A DNA stretch of 8,948 bases from Nitrososphaerota archaeon (GTDB lineage Archaea; Thermoproteota; Nitrososphaeria; Nitrososphaerales; Gagatemarchaeaceae). Location: the NCBI GenBank assembly GCA_016200025.1, contig JACQFO010000054.1:1-8948 (forward strand). The letters are read 5' to 3'. Each line of letters starts with the position of its first letter. Positions within the stretch are counted from its first letter, which is position 1. The notes beneath the pieces are model-generated. The model saw only the letters and a list, made by a program, of their open reading frames with translations. It did no database searches and had not been told where the DNA came from. Both the position numbers and the translations under genes were made by a program. Of this stretch, positions 1 to 5,311 are shown piece by piece.

Positions 1-122
1 GAAGCGGCTGCCCTCGTCCTTGACAGAAGCATCCTCGAGAGTGAAGCCACTCTTGCGTCCTCAGCAGCGGAAGGTTCCACTAACCGGGCGGCTTCTCGCA
101 AGACCTTCAGGAGTACCGTCAA
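1..122 (-). CDS. cca: CCA tRNA nucleotidyltransferase, N-terminal fragment (runs off the left edge)
   Basis: Only the first 40 codons are in the window, starting at TTG (122-120). The start overlaps the thpR stop as TTGA, a 4-base overlap typical of translational coupling. The readable peptide begins MTVLLKVLREAARLVEPS and continues as a charged, helical stretch (AAEDARVASLSRMLLSRTR). This matches in style the N-terminal helix of archaeal class I CCA-adding enzymes, where an I/V-x-P-S/T-x-E/A-x-E/D segment precedes the nucleotidyltransferase domain. The enzyme adds or repairs the 3' CCA of tRNA. No catalytic motif is inside the window, so the call rests on the N-terminal pattern and on the known habit of cca sitting next to thpR in archaea. 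The open frame has no stop to the window edge. Confidence 0.72.
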   Translation of the reverse strand, partial: MTVLLKVLREAARLVEPSAAEDARVASLSRMLLSRTRAAA

Positions 123-673
123 TGCAGGGGGTACGCTCCGATATCTGTGTAGGTGGGTCCACCTGGGCCCAGGACGCTAGACTTCAGTTTGAATTCGGTC
201 ACGGCCATTGTGCCGAAGGAGGTCGTGGAGTTGGAGCGGAGGAGGGCGAGGAGAGCCGGGGTCCCCCGTCGAGACCTGGACCTCGCGAGGGTGGCATGAG
301 GATGGAAGGGTCTTTCGTCCTCCTCTCCAATCCCTGCGAGGGCGTGAATTGCCGCTGCGGCAATTTCTTCGACGCGTCCCCGGTCGTCCTCGGAGACCCC
401 GACCCACAGGACACCTGGGCTCGACACGCTTGGGAATGCGCCTATTCCTTTGACCTCCGCCGTTGCCCGTGGCAGATTGAGGGCCCGCAGGGCCCCGTCG
501 GCCTGCTTCGCCTGGGAGTCGGTTATTTCGCCGAGGAACTTCATTGTGAAGTGGATGTTCTTTCTCTCCACAGTCTTGAGGTCTGCGCCAGTTCCCTTTA
601 GCCGGTTCTGAAAGTCGACCAGCCCGTCGAGGATTGTGGCATCGGAGACCTCCAGCGCTGCAAACGCGCGCAA
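119..673 (-). CDS. thpR: RNA 2',3'-cyclic phosphodiesterase (2'-5' RNA ligase family)
   Basis: A 184-residue 2H phosphoesterase. Both family motifs are present: H41-F-T43 within NIHFTMKFLGE and H126-A-T128 within RPFHPHATLAR; these two histidines form the active site. Family members open 2',3'-cyclic phosphates on RNA, and some join 2'-5' tRNA halves in vitro. The open frame continues upstream to position 1000, but that part is antisense to the neighbouring kinase-like gene. The start is placed at TTG (673-671), giving MRAFAALE, the usual beginning of this family at the usual length (about 180). The palindromic TATA box centred 27.5 bases upstream makes a leaderless mRNA from this TTG likely. 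cca follows with a 4-base overlap, so the two tRNA 3'-end genes probably form one transcript. Confidence 0.93.
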   Translation of the reverse strand: MRAFAALEVSDATILDGLVDFQNRLKGTGADLKTVERKNIHFTMKFLGEITDSQAKQADGALRALNLPRATAEVKGIGAFPSVSSPGVLWVGVSEDDRGRVEEIAAAAIHALAGIGEEDERPFHPHATLARSRSRRGTPALLALLRSNSTTSFGTMAVTEFKLKSSVLGPGGPTYTDIGAYPLH

Positions 674-695
674 CGAGATTGCAGTGCCGGAACTT

Positions 696-705
696 GATTT
701 AAATC
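696..705. promoter_or_regulatory. Palindromic bidirectional TATA box between thpR and the UPF0200 gene
   Basis: GATTTAAATC is a perfect 10-base palindrome and the only AT-rich element in the 64-base gap between the two divergent genes. Its centre is 27.5 bases from the thpR start, fitting a TATA box at about -27 of a leaderless transcript, and 37.5 bases from the UPF0200 start, fitting a leader of about 10 bases. On the thpR side it is preceded by GGAAAGCG, a plausible BRE. One TBP site probably serves both directions; this is inferred from spacing. Confidence 0.65.
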
Positions 706-737
706 CGCTTTCCGTCGGGCAGAGGGCGACCGTTTTG

Positions 738-1292
738 TTGCGCATTGTGGCGGTGACAGGGATGCCCGGAGCGGGAAAGTCGACCGCGGCCCAGGCGTTG
801 GTGGCGAAGGGGTGGAAGAGAGTCGTGATGGGTGACGTCATTCGTGAGGAGACAAAGAGACGCGGGCTGGAGCCCGACTCGAAGAACACGGGGGAGGTGA
901 TGAAGCAGCTCCGCAAGGAGCACGGCGAGGCAGCGGTCGCAGACCTTTGCATGAGGGCAGTGGAGAAGACCGGCTCGGCACTGGTCGTCGTCGACGGCAT
1001 AAGGTCGATTCACGAGGTCGAGGTCTTCAAGCGTAAGGCGATGGTGATCCTCGTGGCTGTCCATGCTTCCCCGGAGAGACGCTATGCGCTCTTGAGGGAG
1101 AGGGGGAGGCGCGACGACCCTCTGACGCGCGAGATGTTCACAGCAAGAGACGAGCGAGAGCTCGGGGTGGGGATCGGGAGCGCCATTGCGTTGGCCGACG
1201 AGATGGTCTCTAACGAGCACGCCTCGCCGGAGGAGTTGGCCAGCGCGATGTCTGAGATCGTTGGCCGGTGGTCGAACCCGGTTGACGATTAG
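738..1292 (+). CDS. UPF0200 family P-loop nucleotide kinase-like protein
   Basis: A 184-residue P-loop protein of the archaeal UPF0200 family, related to dephospho-CoA kinase and adenylate kinase folds; its substrate is not established. Visible motifs are Walker A GMPGAGKST at 8-16, VVDGIRS around 84-90, and a lid-like arginine-rich segment (ERGRRDDPLTREMFTARDERELGVGIG region, 121-147) typical of UPF0200. The upstream open frame to 636 is rejected because the family begins directly at the first beta strand (MRIVAVTG). TTG at 738 is chosen; TTG at 735 is the only close alternative. No clear Shine-Dalgarno is seen in the short leader. The UPF0201 gene follows with an 11-base overlap, an arrangement that suggests functional linkage. 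It is not safe to call it CoaE, since archaea are known to use an unrelated GTP-dependent dephospho-CoA kinase family. Confidence 0.88.
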   Translation: MRIVAVTGMPGAGKSTAAQALVAKGWKRVVMGDVIREETKRRGLEPDSKNTGEVMKQLRKEHGEAAVADLCMRAVEKTGSALVVVDGIRSIHEVEVFKRKAMVILVAVHASPERRYALLRERGRRDDPLTREMFTARDERELGVGIGSAIALADEMVSNEHASPEELASAMSEIVGRWSNPVDD

Positions 1293-1692
1293 GCCACCCA
1301 GCGCGACCGTGGCCCTGGAGGCCCGGCTCTCCCCCTCCGAGGACACGGGGAAGGTTGCTATGGCGGTCAGGAACCTGGTTGGAGAATCGTTCGGGGAAGT
1401 TGCGGTCCGGTCGGGGGCGGCAACGTTCGTCTCTGAGGACTCCCTGTCGCTTGAGCGGATCCACGACCAGCTGAGAGATCGGCACGTGAGAGGCGCCGCC
1501 AGGAGGCTTCTCCTCAAGAGCGTAAAGGGCGACTCGGCCGTCCTACTTCTGAACAGGCAGGCTGCGGCTGTAGGCGTTGCCGCCCTCTGCGCAAGCCCCG
1601 AGGAGTCGCCCCTGGGCCCTATCTACCTCAGGATGCGGTCTAGGAAGGTCGAAGGACTGATCGACTGGCTTAGCGCCTACGAGGGCGGATAG
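1282..1692 (+). CDS. UPF0201 RNA-binding domain protein (predicted exosome-associated, COG1325)
   Basis: A 136-residue protein with UPF0201 marks: an N-terminal VALEARLSPSEDTGKV strand-loop (residues 10-25), a middle helix HDQLRDRHVRGAARRLLL, LNRQAAAVG at 90-98, and the signature ESPLGPIYL at 108-116 followed by LIDWL near the C-terminus. The family has a ribosomal L5-like RNA-binding fold and was predicted from gene neighbourhoods to be an exosome component; its biochemical role is unproven. The start is TTG at 1282, inside the last codons of the UPF0200 gene (TTGACGATTAG joins start and stop). GTG at 1309 would give 127 residues and also fits family N-termini, so the start is uncertain. The 3' end overlaps the convergent RNase Z gene by 16 bases. 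Confidence 0.86.
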   Translation: MTIRPPSATVALEARLSPSEDTGKVAMAVRNLVGESFGEVAVRSGAATFVSEDSLSLERIHDQLRDRHVRGAARRLLLKSVKGDSAVLLLNRQAAAVGVAALCASPEESPLGPIYLRMRSRKVEGLIDWLSAYEGG

Positions 1693-2597
1693 CCAACCTC
1701 GATTCGCATTCCGTCAGAGGCGGCGACTGTGTTTGGGAAGACCCTGCGCGCCTCCCTCACTAGGCTCGAAACACGGGTGTATCGCGCGCTGAAGTGGGTA
1801 AGGGCTAGCCTCCGCGCCCCGGCCCTTCTGGCCAATTCGGCCGCCTCCACGCATGTGCTGTGCTTCCTTTCGACCGCCTTCTCCCTGTCCCTGCCACTGA
1901 AGGTCGAGTCGAAGATGACGAGGTCGCAGCCGGCGAAGAATCGGGCTAGCCTCGCCGAGGGACGGGTGTCTCCGGAGTATCCAACCTTTCTCCCTGGGCG
2001 GGTCGAGCCGGTGACGTCTGAGGGCGCGACGACGCGGGTCCCGATTCTCACTTTCCTTCCCTTCTGCAGCTTGGACCAGAGCTTCCCCTCGGGTACGCCC
2101 AGTGCCTTCGCCTTCTTCGGATAGAAGACCCCGGGCCTCGCCTGCTCCTCGGCTACGAATGAATAGGCCTCTATGGAATGAGTCGCCCTGGCAACCTTGA
2201 TAGTGAAGCCCTTTGTCCTGAAGACCCGGCCGGGCCTGGCGGGAGAGAACCGGATGGGGAAGGTCAGGCCGATGTGCAGCAGCTCAGACGTCACTTCGAG
2301 CCATTTCAGAAGCTTCGGCGGGCCGACGATGCTGAGGGGCTTCGTCCGCTGTGCCATGCTCATGGTCTGCAGGAGTCCGAGGAGCCCGGTGACGTGGTCC
2401 CCGTGGAGGTGGGTGACGAGGACGGTCGTGTCCCTGTTGAGGCCGAGCCCCTGGTTGAGAATCTCCCTCTGGACGCCCTCGCCGCAGTCCATCAGGAGCA
2501 GCTCGCCTTCGCGCTGCAGGGCGATCGCCGGGAGGCTTCGGTCTTTGGTCGGAGCGGCGGAGCTTGTCCCCAGAAAGATCGCGGTAAGCGCTACCAA
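1677..2597 (-). CDS. rnz: Ribonuclease Z (tRNA 3'-trailer endonuclease)
   Basis: A 306-residue metallo-beta-lactamase fold nuclease that cuts tRNA precursors just after the discriminator base. The zinc ligands are visible: THLHGDH at 62-68 (H63, H65, D67, H68), H140 in RATHS, D210 in GYSGDT, and H268 in LTHFSARY. The conserved KHST (H246) and FDSTF (229-233) are also present. All expected catalytic residues are intact. The frame stays open upstream to 2897 but that part is antisense-frame noise inside the Trm-G10 gene; TTG at 2597 is chosen because family homology begins there (MVALTAIFLGT) and a strong AAGGAG lies 6 bases ahead. It begins 2 bases after the Trm-G10 stop, as last gene of the prs-trmG10-rnz operon. 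Its CCA-free product is the substrate of the CCA-adding enzyme encoded at the left edge. Confidence 0.95.
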   Translation of the reverse strand: MVALTAIFLGTSSAAPTKDRSLPAIALQREGELLLMDCGEGVQREILNQGLGLNRDTTVLVTHLHGDHVTGLLGLLQTMSMAQRTKPLSIVGPPKLLKWLEVTSELLHIGLTFPIRFSPARPGRVFRTKGFTIKVARATHSIEAYSFVAEEQARPGVFYPKKAKALGVPEGKLWSKLQKGRKVRIGTRVVAPSDVTGSTRPGRKVGYSGDTRPSARLARFFAGCDLVIFDSTFSGRDREKAVERKHSTCVEAAELARRAGARRLALTHFSARYTRVSSLVREARRVFPNTVAASDGMRIEVGYPPS

Positions 2598-2599
2598 GC

Positions 2600-3556
2600 C
2601 TATCTCCTTCTGAGGATCGTTATCGTCCTTGTCAGCAGCCTGTGGACATAAAGATGGTGCTCTTCTTCGACGAGCATGTCCCCTCTGCTTTCGACCTTGT
2701 TGGCCTGAGAGTGCATCACCACTGCTCTGCCTTCTCGTTTCATGAGCCTCCCGAGGGCCCCTGTGAATCGTTCGGCTACGCTGTCGGCTCCGAACCCTCT
2801 GGTGCTTGACACCCTTCCGTAGGGGAGGTCGGTCGCGACCGCGTCGAACCCGCGGGCAGGCGGGAGGAAAGCGTCGGCCCGGACCACGCCCTCCCAACTC
2901 TGACGGAAGTGCCTCATGTTTGACAGGGCGCCCGACGCCATCTCCGCCGACTGGTCGAAGGCTACGACCCTTGCGCCGACTGCTGCCGCTTCTATGGGGA
3001 TGCTCCCCGTGCCCGCGAACGGGTCGAGGAAGAGGTCGCCCTCCCTGCAGCCAGTCAGGTTCACGAGGGCCCTGGAGAGCTTGGGGAAGATCGCCGAGGG
3101 ATGGAAGAAGGGCCTGGCGCGCGGTCTGCGCCTGGACCAGCCCTGGAGCATCGCCGTTGGTGCGGTCAGGGCAAGGTATTCCTTTTCGCCGCGGATGAGC
3201 GTGAACTCGTAGTCGGGGTGCTTGAGGTCGACCTTGGCTTCGACCCCTGCGAGCCTTTTCCTCGGGTCGACCTGGCTGCCGCCGGACTTCAGGTCGAAGC
3301 TCCTGAACCTTATCCGTCTTCCTTCCACGGTTTCTGATGCGTCGCTGGGACTCTCAAGCAAGCTGCCCACCCGCCTCGAGAAGGCGACCCGCCTTGAAAC
3401 CATGAAAGGGTCCGCCTCAGTCTCGACGACCATGACCCTGGGTTCGGGGACTGCGAACCGCGAGTTGGGGTCGAAGGCTAGGAAGAGAGCCTTCGCCTCA
3501 GCGGCGGGGAGCGAGCTCCGCTCTCCTGAAAGCAGCACGAGGGACCTATTCGTCAA
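2600..3556 (-). CDS. trmG10: tRNA (guanine(10)-N2)-dimethyltransferase, Trm-G10/Trm11 family
   Basis: A 318-residue SAM-dependent methyltransferase that makes m2G/m2,2G at position 10 of tRNA. The N-terminal part (about 1-135) fits the THUMP-type tRNA-binding region. Next comes the family-typical ARPFFHPSAIFPKLSRALVN segment (147-166), then the SAM-binding motif I DPFAGTGS at 178-185, the acidic end of strand 2 at D201, and the catalytic amine-methylating motif DLPYGR at 243-248. Length agrees with archaeal Trm-G10 (about 320-350). The start is TTG at 3556, 11 bases before the end of the PRPP synthetase gene; the junction TTGACGAATAG holds both start and stop. The rnz gene follows after 2 bases. 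Position 10 methylation and 3'-trailer removal are both early tRNA maturation steps, so the pairing makes sense. Confidence 0.92.
   Translation of the reverse strand: MTNRSLVLLSGERSSLPAAEAKALFLAFDPNSRFAVPEPRVMVVETEADPFMVSRRVAFSRRVGSLLESPSDASETVEGRRIRFRSFDLKSGGSQVDPRKRLAGVEAKVDLKHPDYEFTLIRGEKEYLALTAPTAMLQGWSRRRPRARPFFHPSAIFPKLSRALVNLTGCREGDLFLDPFAGTGSIPIEAAAVGARVVAFDQSAEMASGALSNMRHFRQSWEGVVRADAFLPPARGFDAVATDLPYGRVSSTRGFGADSVAERFTGALGRLMKREGRAVVMHSQANKVESRGDMLVEEEHHLYVHRLLTRTITILRRR
2604..2609 (-). promoter_or_regulatory. Shine-Dalgarno site of rnz
   Basis: On the minus strand AAGGAG is followed by ATAGGC and then the TTG start of rnz, a 6-base spacing. It lies inside the last codons of the Trm-G10 gene. 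It is one of very few good ribosome binding sites in the window and fixes the rnz start at 2597 instead of the much longer open frame. Confidence 0.75.
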
Positions 3557-4436
3557 GAGTCTTGAGGTGCGCGGAGATCGCTTCAGACACGTCTACCTTG
3601 TTGAACTTGCCCGGGACCGTGTTGGTGCACACTACGTGTCTCAGCCCGGCCTTCTCCAAGGTCTGGGTCGCTGAGCCGACGAAGAGCCCGTGCACCCCGA
3701 CCACCGAGACCCCCTTCGCGCCTCCCTTCAGGACCGCCTCCGCAGCCGCCCTGACCGTCCCCCCTGTGCTGATGATGTCGTCGACAATGAGCACCTGCTT
3801 CCCTTCCACGTCGAGCTTGTCCTCCTTCACCCTGACGTCTCCGCTGGACCTGTCCCTGGTCTTCGTGAGCTGCAGGAACTTCGCCCCGTAGAGCTGGGCG
3901 AAGGCCTCGGTCCTCTTGGAGCCTCCCATGTCCGGGGCGATGACGACCGGGTCGTCCAGGCGCATCTGCGACTTTGCGTACTCGACGAGGTTTGGGATTG
4001 CTGAAACGCTGTACGTTGGGAAGGAGAAAAGCGAAAGGCCCTCTGCAGAATGGATGTCCACAGTCACAAGCCGTCGCACGCCGACGGACCTCGCCAGGTG
4101 CGCGACGACCCCCAGGGTCACGCCCTCGCCCGGGAGGAACTCCTTGTCCTGCCTCGCATAGGCGAGGTAGGGCACGACCGCCGTCACCTTGGCCCCGTCC
4201 TGGCTCAGGCGGTGGGCGGCCAGGAGAAGCTGGAACAGGTGCTGGTCGACCGGAGGATGGGTCGACTGGATTAGGAAGATGCTCTTCCCGGAGACCCTTG
4301 CGTCGAGCGTGAACTTTGATTCGCCGTCAGGGAAGACCTTGAACTCTGCGTCCAGCGTCCCCAGCCCGAGGCTCTGGGCGACCGACTTGCCAAGTTCTTC
4401 GGAGGCGGGACCGGCGAGGACGAGCTTCTCGGCCAC
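3546..4436 (-). CDS. prs: Ribose-phosphate pyrophosphokinase (PRPP synthetase)
   Basis: A 296-residue cytoplasmic enzyme that makes PRPP from ribose 5-phosphate and ATP for purine, pyrimidine, histidine and NAD synthesis. Motifs in order: VFPDGES at 34-40 (N-terminal PRS region), the ATP-site YARQDKEF at 93-100, the metal-binding VDIHS at 126-130, IAPDMGGSKR around 166-175, the flexible-loop KTRD at 192-195, and the PRPP loop IVDDIISTGGT at 217-227. Length below 300 is typical for archaeal PRS. The start is GTG at 4436; a TATA box is centred 36 bases upstream, leaving a leader of about 10 bases. It is the first gene of the prs-trmG10-rnz operon and overlaps trmG10 by 11 bases. Coupling PRPP supply with tRNA processing is not obvious biochemically and may only reflect shared growth control. 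Confidence 0.96.
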   Translation of the reverse strand: MAEKLVLAGPASEELGKSVAQSLGLGTLDAEFKVFPDGESKFTLDARVSGKSIFLIQSTHPPVDQHLFQLLLAAHRLSQDGAKVTAVVPYLAYARQDKEFLPGEGVTLGVVAHLARSVGVRRLVTVDIHSAEGLSLFSFPTYSVSAIPNLVEYAKSQMRLDDPVVIAPDMGGSKRTEAFAQLYGAKFLQLTKTRDRSSGDVRVKEDKLDVEGKQVLIVDDIISTGGTVRAAAEAVLKGGAKGVSVVGVHGLFVGSATQTLEKAGLRHVVCTNTVPGKFNKVDVSEAISAHLKTLDE

Positions 4437-4467
4437 TTGCCTATCGATTCCAGCTCCCCTCTCATTG

Positions 4468-4476
4468 ATATTTAAC
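4468..4476 (-). promoter_or_regulatory. TATA box of the prs-trmG10-rnz operon
   Basis: On the minus strand the sequence reads CGAAAAATCCGTTAAATAT. The TTAAATAT core is a good archaeal TATA box and the CGAAAAA upstream is a plausible BRE. The core centre is 36 bases from the prs GTG, predicting a transcript start about 10 bases ahead of it. Confidence 0.65.
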
Positions 4477-4484
4477 GGATTTTT

Positions 4485-4501
4485 CGGCGAAGCCCTCGCC
4501 G
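4485..4501. repeat. Inverted repeat CGGCGA-N5-TCGCCG upstream of prs
   Basis: Perfect 6-base arms separated by AGCCC lie between the prs TATA box (4468-4476) and the weak TATA candidate of the zinc-ribbon gene (4516-4526). The left arm touches the likely BRE of prs. This is a reasonable place for an operator that could act on either or both divergent genes. Chance occurrence in GC-rich DNA is possible. Confidence 0.4.
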
Positions 4502-4515
4502 GGAGGAGATAGGGG

Positions 4516-4526
4516 AAAAGTTAAGG
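4516..4526 (+). promoter_or_regulatory. Weak TATA candidate for the zinc-ribbon gene
   Basis: AAAAGTTAAGG is the only AT-rich stretch at a suitable distance ahead of the gene, centred about 38 bases from its TTG start. It would give a leader near 10 bases, like the prs and UPF0200 promoters. The match to a TATA consensus is poor. Confidence 0.35.
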
Positions 4527-4558
4527 ACACGTCGGGGCAGGACCGCCCAGAGAAATAG

Positions 4559-4777
4559 TTGGATCAGGTCTGCCCTGAATGCAACGTAGGTGTGCTGATG
4601 TACGACACGCCCACGAAGAGGTTCGGGTGCAAGAACTGCGGAGCCTTCCTCACGAGAGACCAGCTTTCGGACGCGAGGTACAAGCAAAAGACGCCCGTCG
4701 ACGACGAGAGGAGGAAGAGGGCGCGCCAGCAGTCAGACTACCTTGAGTGGTGGCTGAGCGGCAACAAGGACAAGTAG
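4559..4777 (+). CDS. Small zinc-ribbon protein of unknown function
   Basis: A 72-residue protein. Residues 1-35 form a zinc ribbon with two cysteine pairs, CPEC at 5-8 and CKNC at 24-27, spaced 15 residues apart. This resembles the N-terminal ribbons of TFIIB or transcription/translation factors, but no core domain follows. The rest is a charged stretch rich in Arg, Lys, Asp and Gln (residues 38-60), then an aromatic tail LEWWLSGNKDK. The start is TTG at 4559; no other start codon lies before the first CPEC. The gene stands alone between the divergent prs and the convergent Nudix gene (33 bases from its stop). The ribbon and basic region suggest nucleic-acid or protein binding; the true role is unknown. 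Intact cysteine pairs and proper spacing argue that this is a real gene and not noise. Confidence 0.82.
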   Translation: MDQVCPECNVGVLMYDTPTKRFGCKNCGAFLTRDQLSDARYKQKTPVDDERRKRARQQSDYLEWWLSGNKDK

Positions 4778-4810
4778 GGTCGTCAGGAGGAGCGCTTCCC
4801 AGTCGAGCGC

Positions 4811-5257
4811 CTAGCGGCTTTCCAGCTGAAGCCGTCTGAAGAATAGGTCGAGGACCTGCCTGGTGCCCTCGCTCATCCTGAGCCTTCGCGTTTCCGAATG
4901 AGTGAACCATCCGAAGGCGGACGACTCTCCGTTCAGCTCCACTCGGCCCGCCGGGGCCCTTGCGGCGTAGTCGACCAGGACGTAGTGGAACCTGGGCGTC
5001 CCGTGGACGCCCGAGTGTATGTCGCTGCTCACATCCAGGAGGCCTTCAAGTTCGACGGAGAGACCCGTCTCCTCTTCGACTTCACGCAGCGCTGCGAGTT
5101 GCGTGGATTCCCCGAGCTCGACGAGGCCCCCCGGGATGGCCCACTTCCCCTCGTTCGGGGGAAACTTCCGCTTGAGAAGGAGGACCGTTGGCCCTCGGTG
5201 TACCACTGCCCCGGCACCCACGAGAGGCCTGGAAGGATATTCCCTTTCAGTGCGCAC
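4811..5257 (-). CDS. Nudix hydrolase
   Basis: A 148-residue Nudix protein. The full Nudix box is present: G44-x5-E50-x7-R58-E59-V60-x-E62-E63-x-G65-L66, with the glutamates that bind metal. It begins with PLVGAGAVVHRGPTVLLLKR, the usual first strand, and KWAIPGGLVELGES. Family members split nucleoside diphosphates linked to another group; this layout is common among ADP-ribose or sugar-nucleotide pyrophosphatases, but the substrate cannot be read from the sequence. The start is GTG at 5257: an in-frame TGA lies at 5273-5275, and no other start codon falls between. A TATA core (CTTAAAAC on this strand) is centred 27.5 bases upstream, so the mRNA is probably leaderless. It is divergent from the CinA-type gene and shares its promoter core. 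Confidence 0.92.
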   Translation of the reverse strand: MRTEREYPSRPLVGAGAVVHRGPTVLLLKRKFPPNEGKWAIPGGLVELGESTQLAALREVEEETGLSVELEGLLDVSSDIHSGVHGTPRFHYVLVDYAARAPAGRVELNGESSAFGWFTHSETRRLRMSEGTRQVLDLFFRRLQLESR

Positions 5258-5280
5258 GATGGGTTCGCTGACTCACAGTC

Positions 5281-5290
5281 GTTTTAAGGC
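5281..5290. promoter_or_regulatory. Shared TATA core between the Nudix and CinA-type genes
   Basis: GTTTTAAGGC reads as CTTAAAAC on the minus strand and TTTTAAG on the plus strand. The AT core (5282-5287) is centred 27.5 bases from the Nudix GTG and 27.5 bases from the TTG at 5312 of the CinA-type gene, the spacing of leaderless archaeal promoters on both sides. There is no second AT-rich element in this gap. Confidence 0.6.
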
Positions 5291-5311
5291 TGAAGCCGAA
5301 GGCGAGTGGCA

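Noticed and set aside
20..601. Plus-strand open frame of 193 codons opposite thpR and cca
   Set aside because: Entirely antisense to thpR with its intact 2H motifs; sequence is Gly/Arg/Pro-rich without family resemblance.
674..1000. N-terminal extension of thpR, antisense to the UPF0200 gene
   Set aside because: The family begins at MRAF; the extension overlaps conserved kinase motifs on the other strand, and the palindromic TATA box falls inside it.
2178..2651. Plus-strand open frame of 157 codons opposite rnz
   Set aside because: Mirror frame of a conserved enzyme with no domain pattern; the same applies to the plus-strand frames opposite prs, trmG10 and the Nudix gene.
2598..2897. N-terminal extension of RNase Z (100 codons)
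   Set aside because: The stretch lies over the 3' part of trmG10 on the same strand in another frame and is arginine-rich low-complexity sequence; a strong Shine-Dalgarno marks the TTG at 2597.
4480..4484. Run of five T on the plus strand as a terminator
   Set aside because: No plus-strand gene ends nearby upstream; on the minus strand it forms the A-rich BRE of the prs promoter.
5270..5280. GACT-CAC-AGTC inverted repeat in the Nudix/CinA gap
   Set aside because: Arms of only 4 bases occur often by chance; kept out as an operator call.
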